This document shows, one piece after another, positions 24,316-36,100 of a DNA stretch of 64,000 nt; positions within the stretch are counted from its first letter, which is position 1, and each line of letters begins with the position of its first letter. The notes under the pieces are model-generated. The model did not search any database and was not told where the DNA came from. It worked only from the letters and a program-made list of their open reading frames with translations. This DNA is from Piper betle (taxonomy: Eukaryota; Streptophyta; Magnoliopsida; Piperales; Piperaceae). The stretch is taken from assembly GCA_033002965.1 (NCBI GenBank), contig JAURVB010008361.1, forward strand, positions 1 through 64,000, written 5' to 3'. Position numbers and translations under genes: made by a program.

Positions 24316-26836
24316 ATGGCGGCGGAGGGTGATTTGACTGCTGCTCAACAGCCGGAGTTGGTGAGGGCTTTTCTTTTTCTTTTTTTTTTTGTTGATTTTG
24401 GTGTTTGTCTCGCCGATTTTGTAGATTCGATCGTAGGTGAATGAAAAGTTTGAGTTTTTGGAGGGCTTTCGGGTGATGCGATTTTTATTTTTTTATTTTT
24501 TGTTCTTGTTGATCTTGGATGGTGCGGAAATGCTTTGTTTTTTGTTTTCTTTTTTTATGGTGCCGGAATTGGTTTGGTTTTTGTTGCTTCGAGTTTGGTT
24601 TTGGTTGGAGTAATTATGCACGGATGTAAAGTTTGGGGGTTTGGGGTTTGATTGCTTTCGCTTCGATGATACCATCTTCTTCTTTTTTTTCCCTTCTACG
24701 TTTCGATCCTAGATGGTGTGCTAGTGATTCTTTTGTGCCTGAATTCGTGTTTTTTGTGTGCCGATTTTGATTTTTGTATGTGCTGTCTTATTCCTGGGAG
24801 TATGGCATGGGTTACTTCAGCGCCGTAGCGCCTTGTACTCGGACATTGGCTCGAGGCATTTTCTCTACCCCCTCTTACCCCGCCCTTAAAAAGCAAGGTC
24901 ACCTTGCGTCCTTGAACCGATAACCATCTTTCGGCTAACCTATGGTTCCGAAGGATGAACCAGATATAGATAGTTCCAATAAGATTTCATTCTTGAATAA
25001 AAATCCATTTTTGGATTTATTTCATCTATTCCATGACCGGAACAAAGGGGGATACACGTTACACCACGATTTTGAATCAGAAGAGAGATTTCAAGAAATG
25101 GCAGATCTATTCACTCTATCAATAACCGAGGCGGATCTGGATTTACCTTTTCTATTGATTCCTACGGATTGGATCAAAAATTCTTGAATGAGGTATTCAA
25201 CTCCAGGGATGAATCGAAAAAGAAATCTTTATGGTTTCTACAACTGTGTGGCTTAGTTGATTTGATTATACAAAGTATGACGAATTTCATTTTTGCGTTT
25301 TTTGTCGGATATTTTGCTTCAAGATGTAGTTTTTCTTGGCCCTTTCTGAATCGCAAATTGAGGTAATTTGTGTGCCGGGTTTCGTTGAATTTTGTTGGGT
25401 TGAGTAAGCAAAATTGCTTGTTTTGATTGATTTTGGTATGTGCATTGACGGATTCGGCGTAGATGCAATGAGTTTGAAGAATCCCATTTTCATGTCTTGA
25501 TTGTGTGTTGGATTTTATGGTAGTTTTGATGCATCTCAGAGTTGTTCCCTTTCCAATTTGGCATCTTTGTGACGGATTCGATTGTTGGTGATAGTGATGT
25601 TGATTTGTGTGTTGAAATTTTTGTTTTGCAGTCTGAAGAACAGCGGTTGAAGTACCTGGAATTTGTTCATGCGGCGGCCGCCCGAGCGCTGGCCTTGGCG
25701 GCGGCGATCTATATCTTCGCCAAGGAGAACTCTGGCCCGCTCACGTCCGGCGTTGAGACCGTGGAAGGCGCCGTTAAGAACGTCGTCGGACCTGTCTATG
25801 ACAAGTTCCACGGTGTTCCTATTGAGATCCTCAAATTCGCCGATCGGAAGGTTTTTTTTGTTTGTTCATTTGTTTCTTGCCATGAATTGATGTCTTGATG
25901 CAGTTTTTTATATATATATATAGAGTAAAATTGTTTTTTAGAATGAGAACTTGAGTTATGCTCCATTTGAATTGCTAAATTTTGCTAATCAGAAGGTGGT
26001 TTAGTTTTATGTTAACTGTTCTTTATGAAGTGCTTATGTAGTTATTTGTGCTTTACTTTTATGACAATTGTTCTTCTGATGTGCCCTGTGGTCTTCTTAC
26101 TATTACTTTTGTTGATCATAATTGTTTTCTTTGTTTCATGCCAGCTGTTGTTCTTGTTTAGATATACGACTGTTTATTTATCTGCTATTTCTTGTTGAGA
26201 AGGTCAAATTTTTACTTCTTCAATATACCGATTCTCTTCTTTATTTTCGTGATATTATTGCTTAGTTCCTAGATTGTGTTAGTTGCAAATTCTGGGTGGA
26301 TATGTTTGTTCTTTCACTTCAATATGCATCTGACGACTGAGCTGGGGTACATGTTTATCTTTGTATAGGTGGAAGGGCTGGTAGATGAAGTGAAACGCCA
26401 TGTACCTCCGAGGGTCAAAGAGGCCTCCACACAGGCCGTCTCTGCTGCTCAGAAGGTGCCAGAGGTGGCCCGGTCTATCTCCGATGAAGTCCACCGCACC
26501 GGCGTGGTGGGAACAGCCACGGGTGTGGCAAAGAATGCATACTCCAAGGTTGAACCTGCGGCCAAGGAGCTGTACATCAAGTATGAGCCGGTGGCCGAGC
26601 AGTATGCCGTGAAGGCATGGCGATCTCTGAACCGCCTGCCTCTTGTTCCAGAGGTGGCGCAGGTGGTGGTGCCGACAGCTGCACATTGGTCGGAGAAGTA
26701 TAACAAGGCCGTGGTGTCGGCGGCGGAGCAAGGGTACAGTGTTTCCAACTACCTTCCCCTTGTTCCTACAGAGAAGATCGCTAAAGTGTTTGGTGAGAAC
26801 GGCAAGGGGCCGGAAACGGTTGAAATTGCCGGATGA
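24316..26836 (+). CDS. REF/SRPP family protein (lipid droplet-associated, stress-related protein-like), 3 exons
   Basis: Exons 24316-24360, 25632-25850 and 26369-26836 join in frame to 243 residues, the usual length for the family. Seen: a short N terminus, [15 protein letters not shown]; then [20 protein letters not shown] and [20 protein letters not shown], the REF domain core; then VPPRVKEA, a helical [20 protein letters not shown] segment, and [13 protein letters not shown]. No membrane span or signal peptide. Known: relatives are lipid droplet-associated proteins (LDAPs) coating cytosolic droplets, and rubber-particle proteins (REF, SRPP) in latex plants; they are stress-responsive. The same frame stays open upstream to an ATG at 24094, but the family starts near this ATG and the upstream stretch reads like 5' UTR, so I chose 24316. 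Intron 1 contains inserted plastid DNA (24791-25245). Confidence 0.88.
24791..25245. other. Nuclear plastid DNA insertion (23S rRNA fragment joined to ycf2 fragment) inside an intron
   Basis: Bases 24791-24941 are the reverse complement of an internal part of plastid 23S rRNA: on the minus strand they read GGTTAGCCGAAAGATGG, then ATCGGTTCAAGGACGCAAGG, then ...TGAAGTAACCCATGCCATAC. From about 24942, on the plus strand, comes a ycf2 fragment encoding [20 protein letters not shown], then [20 protein letters not shown], then [12 protein letters not shown], ending near 25245. The ycf2 part has lost a short segment after ITEADLD relative to the plastid gene as I remember it, shifting the frame. Both sources lie in the plastid inverted repeat. 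It is non-functional filler in the SRPP intron. Confidence 0.9.
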
Positions 26837-27511
26837 TAATAGATGTATGATCGAGAACATGGGAATGGTTTGTTTCAATGCAAGTACTTATTTGTGTTTG
26901 TTAATGTGATTTGTTTTGGTTTTAAAAGTAAAATGTGTTCTCTTTTCCTATGAAACAGCTTATTCTTTACTGTAAATGTCACTGCTAAATCTTCTTTTTT
27001 ATTGAAATATGTATTTTGTTCTAGCTGTGTATAATGCCATCTACCTCTTGTTTTTCTGGTTGAGCTGTTCTTTTATCTGATGCGTTTGGTAGCCTAAAAC
27101 CCTTCTCAGGCGTCGTTGTACGTTACCTCGTGGTAGTGATGTTCGTAAAAATTCATAAATCTTCCACCTTCCAAGAATAAAGAATTTTGCAGAAAAGAAA
27201 CCTTCGGTGGGGGTGGTTAAATATTTAGTTGTAACGGCACGGCAGGCGGTCTATTTATGGACGGCCTAGTATGGACAATTCTGTGAGAAAATGTGTTGAT
27301 TACATGTTGGAAAAATAATTTAGCACAGTCCCTATCTCATATGATTCTCATGAGTTAGATTACAATTCACTACACGCTATGTTATCCTCTCTTCGCTCTG
27401 TATCTTCGGTGGAATTGACCAGGACTATGGACGAATTCATAGATTCTTAAATATAATATGATGAACGTGTGGGTGTGCAGCTTCTTTGTATGACGCTGAA
27501 CTCTCCGTTGT
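26837..27511. other. Convergent 3' flanks of the SRPP-like gene and HCF101
   Basis: T-rich sequence after the SRPP-like stop (to about 27.05 kb) looks like its 3' UTR and termination region. The bases just below 27512 are the HCF101 3' UTR. No other gene is seen. Confidence 0.5.
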
Positions 27512-30500
27512 TTAGTTTTCAATAGGAGGAACATCAACCTGTTGGCCCATCGTTTCCAACTGGTCATGTCTTACTGGAACATCAACCAGTCTCTCCATTG
27601 TTTCTAACTGATCATACGGTGCAATCTGCATATCCGAATTTTATCTTTGGTAAAGATATCAATCCTAACACGGCATAAACGTCAATGCTTTTTTATGGGT
27701 AAATCAGGGCCAGCTTAGCTAACCTGACTAAATCCATCAGGCCAGGTGATGGATACTGCATAGTTTCCCATTGGACGAATATCTTCTGGTTCAATGTCTT
27801 CTGGAACATCCCCATATTGTAGTTTTTGCTCCCCTGTCCATTCATCCTTCCAGCATAAAAGAATATTAGCAAAAATAATTATAATGTTGAATAAAGTACT
27901 TAAGAGTTATATCATTGAAAAGTGATGTAAATGGCTCATTTCTTCGAGTCAGAAGTTATCAAATTGTTTTTGGGGTATGTAAGTGGAACTCTTTTGGGAT
28001 GGAGCTTTTAAGAGCTTTGAGAAGATAATTGAGCTTACTACACTTTGTGCAGAACGATCATTTCTTCTAACAGTTGCAGGATGCAGCAGGAACTCCTCGT
28101 CGGAATCTGGTACCTTCACACGTATAGATCTTATTGATTTATCATAGGAGACTGCTGTTGAAACTGAGAAGGCAAGGTATGTATTAGAAGATGTGATAGA
28201 GGTTTTTCTGAAAGTTCCATTAACTACAATACACTTGAACCTATCATAATGGTAAAAGCTTTGATGGTTTTAACCATAAATCTTAATTTATGGATTTAAC
28301 CATAAATCTTAATATATGGTTTTAACCATAAATCTTAATTTATGGTTTTAACCATAAAGCTTAATTTATGGTTTTAACCATAAAGCTTAATTTATGGTTT
28401 TAACCATAAATCTTGGATTTTGGTTTTCAGTGAGTCACAAGTAAGATGCAAAAAGCCACTCAGAAATGATATATGTAGTGATATATAATGAGTTGAAAGG
28501 AAGATATATAACCTTGCTGGCGAATTTTGGCGCACTGTTGAACAACACAAACTCCTAAATCTTGAAATGTTCTTGACACATCTCCTAGTGGATCACTGAC
28601 CACTTCAGGCATCCCACTATCACCAGAGGCCGAAAGCTGTAATAAGGAGTTAAAACTGACAGCAGTTCTAACATCAAAGAAAGGAAGAAGTTTAAATAGA
28701 AACATTTCAGAGAAGCACATTTCTTGTCTATTATTGTGTATGTTCATTTCACATTGAGATGTGTACTGGTTATGCTAGAGTTGAACAGATAGAAATAGCT
28801 CTATGAATAATAATTCATAAGCAACATACCGTTGGTCTGATAGGAAGATCAAAGAGATGAGGGATACCAAACTGCTGGACAACCTGCATATATAAACAAA
28901 GCAGACCCAAGAAATCTTTCCTCAGAAATGGAGGACAAGCGAAGCAGCAAACCAGAACACTTTCAACAATTTCAATGCCCTGCCTGTGAACCAGAACCTC
29001 TACCAAATGGGTAGTAGCGTTTCCCATCAGCATCAAAGTGGCACATGTTCTCAACTACAGCAATGCAGGGTACCTACAAATTGACCCTAAACCTCACATT
29101 AGCATGTTCACATGCAAAGGATTGTAAGAACATAGCAATATTGTCATATGCCATACCTTAAGCTTTGAAAACATGCGAACTCCCTTGGCAACATCAATGA
29201 ATGCCAACTTCTGAGGAGTTGTAACTATAACTGCAGCAGTTAATGGAACAACCTAGAGTTGAAAAGGTAGGATTTCATCAAAGATAATGACATGGAGTTC
29301 TTAATTATGTAACAAGAATGACAAGAGAAAATTTTTACCTGGCACAATGTTAGCTGAATATCACCAGTCCCAGGAGGCATGTCAATGACTAGATAGTCAA
29401 GCTCTCCCCTACATAGCAGCAATTAGGATATCTGAGTTTCTCTCAATATTTGGTATGGACCAAACTACATGGTAAGGAAGGTTCTATAGTTGACATACCA
29501 CTCTGTGGTAGTGAGCAACTGGTTAATCACACCAGAAACCATGGGGCCTCTCATGATTGCGCGCCCTTGTCCAGCAAATCCAAAAGACACCAATTTCACA
29601 CCTAAATATTCTGTTGGAAGGATGGTTCTCCTCTCCGTGTTCTAACAAGCAACAGCTTTTGTTTTCAGTAAGAGCAACTTCTACTGGAAATTTGATCTTG
29701 AAGACAATGAGTAAATCTACTAACCATTTCCAACAATCGATTCTCAGGGGAAACCATGGTTGGTAAACTTGGACCATAAACATCAGCATCAAATATTCCA
29801 ACTCTTGCACCCATACCAACCAGTGTGTATGCCAGGTTCACGGCCACTGTAGACTTTCCCACACCTCCCTACAAAACTCAAGATATAGAAGACATAGAAG
29901 TGACATAGCTATCCACTCACAGATCAGATAAGATATAACAAGTAAACAATCATTAACTTCAGAAGAAGTTATTGGGGGAAAAACCTTGCAGCTTGAAACA
30001 GCAATGATATTGGAAATTGTCTGCAAACCCTTTGGGAGATCACCTGCATAAACAGGTCTTGCAGGTTGTGCAGACATGGTAACCTTAACTTCTCTGACCC
30101 AAGGGAGTGCCAATACTACTTCATTTGCCTTCTGCTCAAACTGACAAAAACAACAAAGTCTGACACGTCTGCACCAAAAAGAAAGAACTTATACATAAGA
30201 TCATAATAACCATACCACATCCTTGATTGGGCAAGCAGGAGTTGTGAGCTCCAACCTGAACGAGACCTGAAGAATCAAAAGCAGAGTTGGTGATGAACCC
30301 ACAAATCTTTCAAACACCAAAAGCACCAAACATCCCTTTTTCCTACCTCTCCTTCACTTTCATTGATACAAAGATCTTTAACAAACCCACATGAAACAAT
30401 GTCGGTACCAAAATCAGGATCAATGATTTGTGACAAAGCTCCCAGAACATCTCTCTCAGCCGCCACCCCATTCTTTACAACTGAGCTGACTACAGTAAAT

Positions 30501-30939
30501 ACAACTCCATCAAAGCAAGTACTGATATAAATCCATCTCACCCAAGTTCGATCATATCAAATCTTATACGTCAAAGAAGTATATTTTCCATTCTGTTTCC
30601 AACATACATATATACCTTCCACCGAAGCAGCCATGGCACAGATTGAGCTCGACCCACGCCTCCACAACCGCACAACCGACACCCCATATTGAAGCTTACA
30701 AGGGGGTCGCCGAGAGCCGCACCGAAGGAAGCAATCTGCGCAGGAAAAGCAAGCAAAATGGATTGCTAGCTCTTGGGTCGATATAGAAGCGAATTGTTGG
30801 GAGAGAGCTACCTACCTCGGTGGAGATGGGAGGTTGAGAGGGGGGAGAGTGGAGGAGGGGAGTGAAGAAGTAGAAGCATTGTTTTTTGCGGGGAAGAGAG
30901 GGAGAAGTGGAGGTGGAGATGAAGATGGGGCTCGGCCAT
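27512..30939 (-). CDS. HCF101: HCF101, plastid Mrp/NBP35-type P-loop Fe-S cluster scaffold, 15 exons
   Basis: Fifteen minus-strand exons join to 558 residues: 30939-30816, 30735-30616, 30489-30347, 30266-30216, 30140-29985, 29868-29725, 29641-29499, 29408-29339, 29252-29157, 29073-28984, 28883-28830, 28636-28513, 28163-28039, 27846-27724, 27625-27512. Seen: a His/Leu/Pro-rich transit peptide (about 1-75); a MIP18/DUF59 domain (about 88-147) with DIVSCGF (C115); Walker A CKGGVGKST (197-205); FDADVYGPS (224-232); [13 protein letters not shown] (298-310); VENMC (C360); CVVQQC (427-432); and a C-terminal DUF971-like domain ending in [18 protein letters not shown] and WPDGFSQIAPYD. Known: HCF101 carries a 4Fe-4S cluster in the stroma and is needed for photosystem I; Arabidopsis has 532 residues. 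Intron 10 has a GC donor (CAG|GCAGGG). The last exon carries a tandem duplication. Intron 12 holds a 26-bp minisatellite. Confidence 0.93.
28264..28414. repeat. 26-bp minisatellite in HCF101 intron 12 (six units)
   Basis: Units start at 28264, 28290, 28316, 28342, 28368 and 28394. Each begins atggttttaaccataaa and ends in a cttaattt-type tail; the last is incomplete. The core tatggttttaaccata is a near-perfect palindrome, so each unit can form a small hairpin. It is contiguous, without spacers. Confidence 0.93.
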
Positions 30940-33111
30940 GGCGATTGTGAGCCTCTAGTTTACCTTTCGGTGGCGGGTACGATGACGTCACTAATTCACC
31001 CGATTTAAATTTCCCACCACAAGATATGTATTTACTTATATTAATAATAAAACAATTTTATTTTAGAAACCAAACTTAATTTTCAACCATAATGATGGAA
31101 GTGATTTGAAAAATAAAAATAAAACCTTAATAACGGAGGCTCACTTTTTACATTTAAATCTTAATTGCATTGATTTTTTATTACTAAAAAATAATACATT
31201 CTAAGCAAGTCTAGCCGGTTTGATGAAAATTGAAAATCGAATCGAGTCAAATATGCATCGACGATTTGGTTCAGTTATAAAATAGTCCAATTTTATTTTT
31301 AGTAGGGTCATAAACAAATTGACGTGTACATTTGATATTTTGATTTTGGAACCGAATCAAACCGAAATAATCAAACTAATTGAACTTTTAAAAATAAAAA
31401 TTCTAAAATCTATATTTTATGTTAAATATCACGAGGTTATAATATTTTTATGATTACATTTTATTTATTTAATATGACATATACATTTAAAAACACTTAT
31501 TAAATAGCTATGCTCACTTAATTAATGGTATAGTTTTAATTAATAATTAAATAATTTTTTATAACTAATGTGTGATTTGATAATTCGGTTATCAAATTGA
31601 ATTAGATAAAATATTTTAATTCAGTTCAATTTTGTTTGATTTCAAGAATAATTTTATTTGAGTTCGATTAAGAAATCCAACCACCGAATAAATTTTCATT
31701 AATTCGGAATAGATTGTCAAAATAATATTTATCTTTGTGTTAAATAAAATATAGATTATTATTAACCATGTACGCCGACGGCTCTTCTACCTCCTCTATC
31801 CCTTACCTCCCTTTTTATTATAATTTTAATGTAAGATTAAATATACACTACAAGCAAGTAATAAGTGCGTGTTTACGGTGAAAGATTTTAATGACATAAT
31901 TAATAATGTGAAAGATTTAGGCTTAGATTTTTATAATTGGGCAATATAATTTCATTTAGACGGTAATGTAGTTTTTAATATATTAATATGGTTTTAGAAT
32001 ACAATTATAAATTTCAAATGGGCCGAATGGGCAATAATACCCCTTTCACTGCCACTCTTAATTGACGCTTCCTTGTCGGAGAGCTGGGCGCACGATAAGC
32101 AGTGGATCTCTTATACTGCGCCGATCTCCTCTTCTCCTTCCTCCCCGATCCACCTCCCTTCCCCGATCGGAGCAACTCCGATTCACGGTTAGTTAGTTTG
32201 TTCTTTCTTCTCTTCTTTTCCCACCATTTTTTTTTTTGAGCTTAGTATGGTTTGATTTGGTGAGCATTTGCTTATGGAGCTCAGTGGCACTTTCATGGGA
32301 TGGTCAGCTTCTTGTTTCTCGATTTTTTTCCGTTTTTTTGTAACTTAACATGGTTTATTTAGTAGAAATGTACTTGAAGACCTCGGTGGTGCTTTCATGG
32401 ATGGTTGGTTTTTTTGTTTTTTGGGCTATTTTTCCACTTTTTTAAAAGCTTGATATGATTTGATTTAGTGGGAATTTACTCTGGGAGTAATATTGTCTCT
32501 TTTGTGCACTGGTTGTAGCTTGTAATTGAATGTGGTGTATTTAAGAATCAGGATGCGAGATTGAGTTCTAGAACTCGTGTCTAGGGGAGAGTAATAGGTT
32601 TTTGTGATTTTTTTTTCTTAAAGAAAAGTTTGGGTGGTTTTCTGTCACTCTTATGCCTACTGATTGTAGTTGCATGTTGTAGAGCTCCACTTTAGGATGC
32701 AGAGATGTTAGGAGTTTTATTATTTTTGACGGTGTTTTTTTATTTAAAAAAAAATTGTGCGTTTAATGTTGTCAATGTTTCGGCAATGATTATAGTTTAA
32801 TGTTGAAGAGTTTAGCTTTAGGATGCAAAGGTTTGGCTTCAAAAATTCGGTGTCTAAAAGGGAAAGTTTGGTTCGTTTCCTGTTGCTACTTGCTAGATCA
32901 TTTTGTATCACTTGTCAGTAAGCTGGCCGCTAGTTGACAATAGAAGTTGGTTTCAATTTAGTGATCCATTGTTTTTGACAAAAATTTTGCCTTCCGCTTG
33001 TCCTTAATCCTTAGATTGGAGTGTGATGGGTGTTTGGTGGTGATTTCACAGATATACAACACCTCAAAATGATGTGCTGATTGTATATGCTAGTCTTTGA
33101 TTTAGAAGGTA
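30940..33111. other. Divergent intergenic region with the GT4-gene leader
   Basis: To 31.0 kb: HCF101 5' flank. 31.0-32.0 kb: AT-rich, including 31200-31700 with many accgaa/ttcggtt-like words resembling a decayed transposon, but no clear termini. 32050-32190: a pyrimidine-rich, GC-richer exon-like stretch ending attcacg|gttagt, a plausible non-coding first exon of the glycosyltransferase gene. 32190 to about 33050 or 33107 then reads as a T-rich 5'-UTR intron; acceptors at ttcacag (33051) and ttagaag (33108) both precede the first ATG. Confidence 0.45.
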
Positions 33112-36100
33112 ATGCTCATGGAAGAGGGCGGTGGTGGAGGTGTGCAGAGCAATGTATATCGACATTCTTTGTTGCAACCCGGTGGTAGCTTTAAGTCTTC
33201 ATCATCCAGCCGATCAACCTCTAGAGGCTCTACAGCCTTTAGAAGGCTACATTCCAATAGAACCTCTAGAAAGGATGCACGGGCAACTATCATTAGCTAT
33301 GATTGGATTCGAGGTAACCGCCTAGTGTTTTGGTTGATTTTGATCACCTTGTGGACCTACCTTGGCTTTTACATCCAATCTCGATGGGCTCATTCGGAAC
33401 ACAACAAGTCTGATTTCATCAGTAATCTAGACAAGACTGGAATTACCAACCAGAGTCAGTCACCAGATACAATTAAAGGAAAAGATCTCGGTGCCCACAA
33501 TGAATCAGCTGATCAGGTAAAAGGTAGTCAGAGTGTGCCAATTGTTAAAAAGGTGGTTGCGAGATTGACAAAGAAAAAGAGCCAAAATTCACCTCGAGGG
33601 AAGCCAAATTCTAAAAAGAGCAAAAGAAAGGCTAGTGAGCGTAGACTGAGTGCTACACCTGTTATCTTGAAGCCAAAAGAAACAATGATAAATAAGAAAG
33701 CTGATGTGGATGATGAAGATTTGACAAAAAATAGTTCTTATGGACTGGTCGTTGGTCCATTTGGTAGGACAGAAGAAAACGTACTGGATTGGAGTCCTGA
33801 GAAACGAATGAGCACTTGTGAGAGAAAGGGTAGCTTTGCTAAGCTTGTTTGGTCAAGAAAATTTATGTTGGTATTTCATGAACTCTCATTAACAGGAGTG
33901 CCACTGTCAATGATGGAATTGGCATCTGAACTCATGAGCTGTGGTGCCACAGTATCCGCTGTGGTGCTTAGTGAAAAGGGAGATCTCAGAGGAGAGCTCA
34001 TTCGACGTGGTATCAAGATACTTCCTGATAAGGCAGAGGCCAGCTACAAAGCTGCCATCAAGGCTAATCTTGTCATAGCTGGATCAGCTGCTTGTGAATC
34101 ATGGATTGGTAAGGCTTTCAGCAATCACGATGAGTTTTTAGTACTGATTCTATTATTTAGATGCATTATGCTGATAATGAAAACATATTAAATTTAGAGC
34201 TCTTAGTTTATATTCTTTCCTTCTTTCAGTTATATATATCCATCTTATGTGTGAAAAATTATTGATGTCAATAAATGCCAAAATTGCACCACTAGTATGG
34301 AGATATTTTGCTGTAGAAATCCTATTTGTGCTGACTTAGTAATGGAACCTTGTGTATAGGAATCCAATAACTCAACTATAAGCTTCAACGACGACCCTAT
34401 AAGCCCTCCAGAATCAAGTTTGAATAAGCAAAAGTTGCAAAACAAAGAAGCAGCAGCGACGCACATAGATAAAAAAACCAAAACTTTATTCATAGTTATA
34501 GATAATGAAAATCAATACATGACATCCCTCTTGTATGTGACATGGTCCCTAATTTACAAATCTGTAATTACGAAAATACCTTTACTAAAAACAATTAACA
34601 CTTGACTAAAATACCCCTAATTAATAAAACATAAACAGGGATTAAAATATACTAAGTAAAAGCTGAGCTTGTGATGCTTCTAATGTTTATATAACTAGGA
34701 GACTATTAAAATAGAAAATTATCCATCATCACATGGTGCACTTAATGTGATAATCTTGAGGTTATGCGGAGCTTGCTTTTGAATGTTGTTTGATATTATC
34801 CCTTTGTTCTACGTGATGAGAGAAAGTTAAAGGCTACAATGATTTCTTATAAAAAAATATTAAATGCCAGAACTTTTGTTATTTGGATCTTAACGTAATC
34901 CCTATGCAATATGGTAAAAAATTTAGTGAGTGATGTTCATTGAAACTTACAATTTATGAAACTAATTATCTGCTAAACTGGAATATTTTCAGACAATTAA
35001 TCACTTTGCCTGAGCTGTTCATTTCATATTTACTTTAGCACTCCTGCTAAATCTGTAAAATGAACAATCAAGGGGGGTGAACTTCTCCGGGCCTTTAAAC
35101 AAGATTTGAACCCAGAATTTTTAGATAACTAACCATTTTACTAGGAAGGTCAACCATTTTAGGACAGATATTTGTCCACTAACTATGCAAATAAATCTAG
35201 CCAACTAGCTTGATAAGTACTTTTTCTTTTTCCCTTTTTTTTCCTTTTGTGTTAACAACATTAGCATCAGCATACTATCTAACGAGTTGAAGAGCTAATT
35301 TTTCTAAATTTCTTCTGAAGTATTTATTCCAGCAGTTCTTTTTTCTAAATAACACACTTGTTCATTTTTTTCAGAACCATACCTCTCACGCTTTCCAACA
35401 GGATTTAATCAGATCACTTGGTGGATAATGGAGAATCAGAAGGAGTACTTTGACCGCTCAAAAAACTTGCTCAGTCGTGTTAGACTGTTAATATTTCTCT
35501 CTGACTTGCAGTTGAAACAATGGCTTGGGTGGTGTGACGAAGAACACATTAAGCTGAAGACGCCACCTCAGGTGGTTCCACTATCTGTGAATGATGAACT
35601 GGCCTTTGTAGCAGGTATTCATTGTTCCCTAAATACCCCATCTTTCACTGTTGAGAAGATGAAGGAGAGAAAACAACTATTGCGAGATGCTGTTAGAAAA
35701 GAGATGGGATTGACAAGTGATGATATGCTCATCATGTCTATAAGTAGCATTAACCCTGGGAAAGGCCAATTGTTGCTTCTTGAATCAACTACATTGGCTG
35801 TTCAAGGTCAGTTGAACGTTGGGGATGTTCACTTAGGCACCTCAGCTAGTGGCCTGTCAAGTCTTGATGTCATAAAACGCTCCAGGGCACTGCATCAAGA
35901 AAGTAATAGTACCACTGGGTTGAATGGTTCAACTTATGTGAAGCCACAAAAATTTGTTAAAATGTTGATTGGTTCCCATGGTTCCGTCAGCAATGAAGTG
36001 CCTTATTTCAAGGATATGATAACGTTTCTATCTCAACATCCAAGCATTTCAAAATCTGTGTTGTGGTCACCAGTCACCCCTCGTGTCGCTTCACTCTATG

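Noticed and set aside
24942..25187. ycf2 open frame as a functional gene
   Set aside because: It is a truncated, frameshifted plastid fragment inside a nuclear intron.
26279..26878. 199-codon minus-strand frame
   Set aside because: Shadow of the last SRPP-like exon on the opposite strand.
28264..28414. Regular repeats suggesting a CRISPR array
   Set aside because: Units are contiguous with no spacers, lie in a plant intron and form a simple minisatellite.
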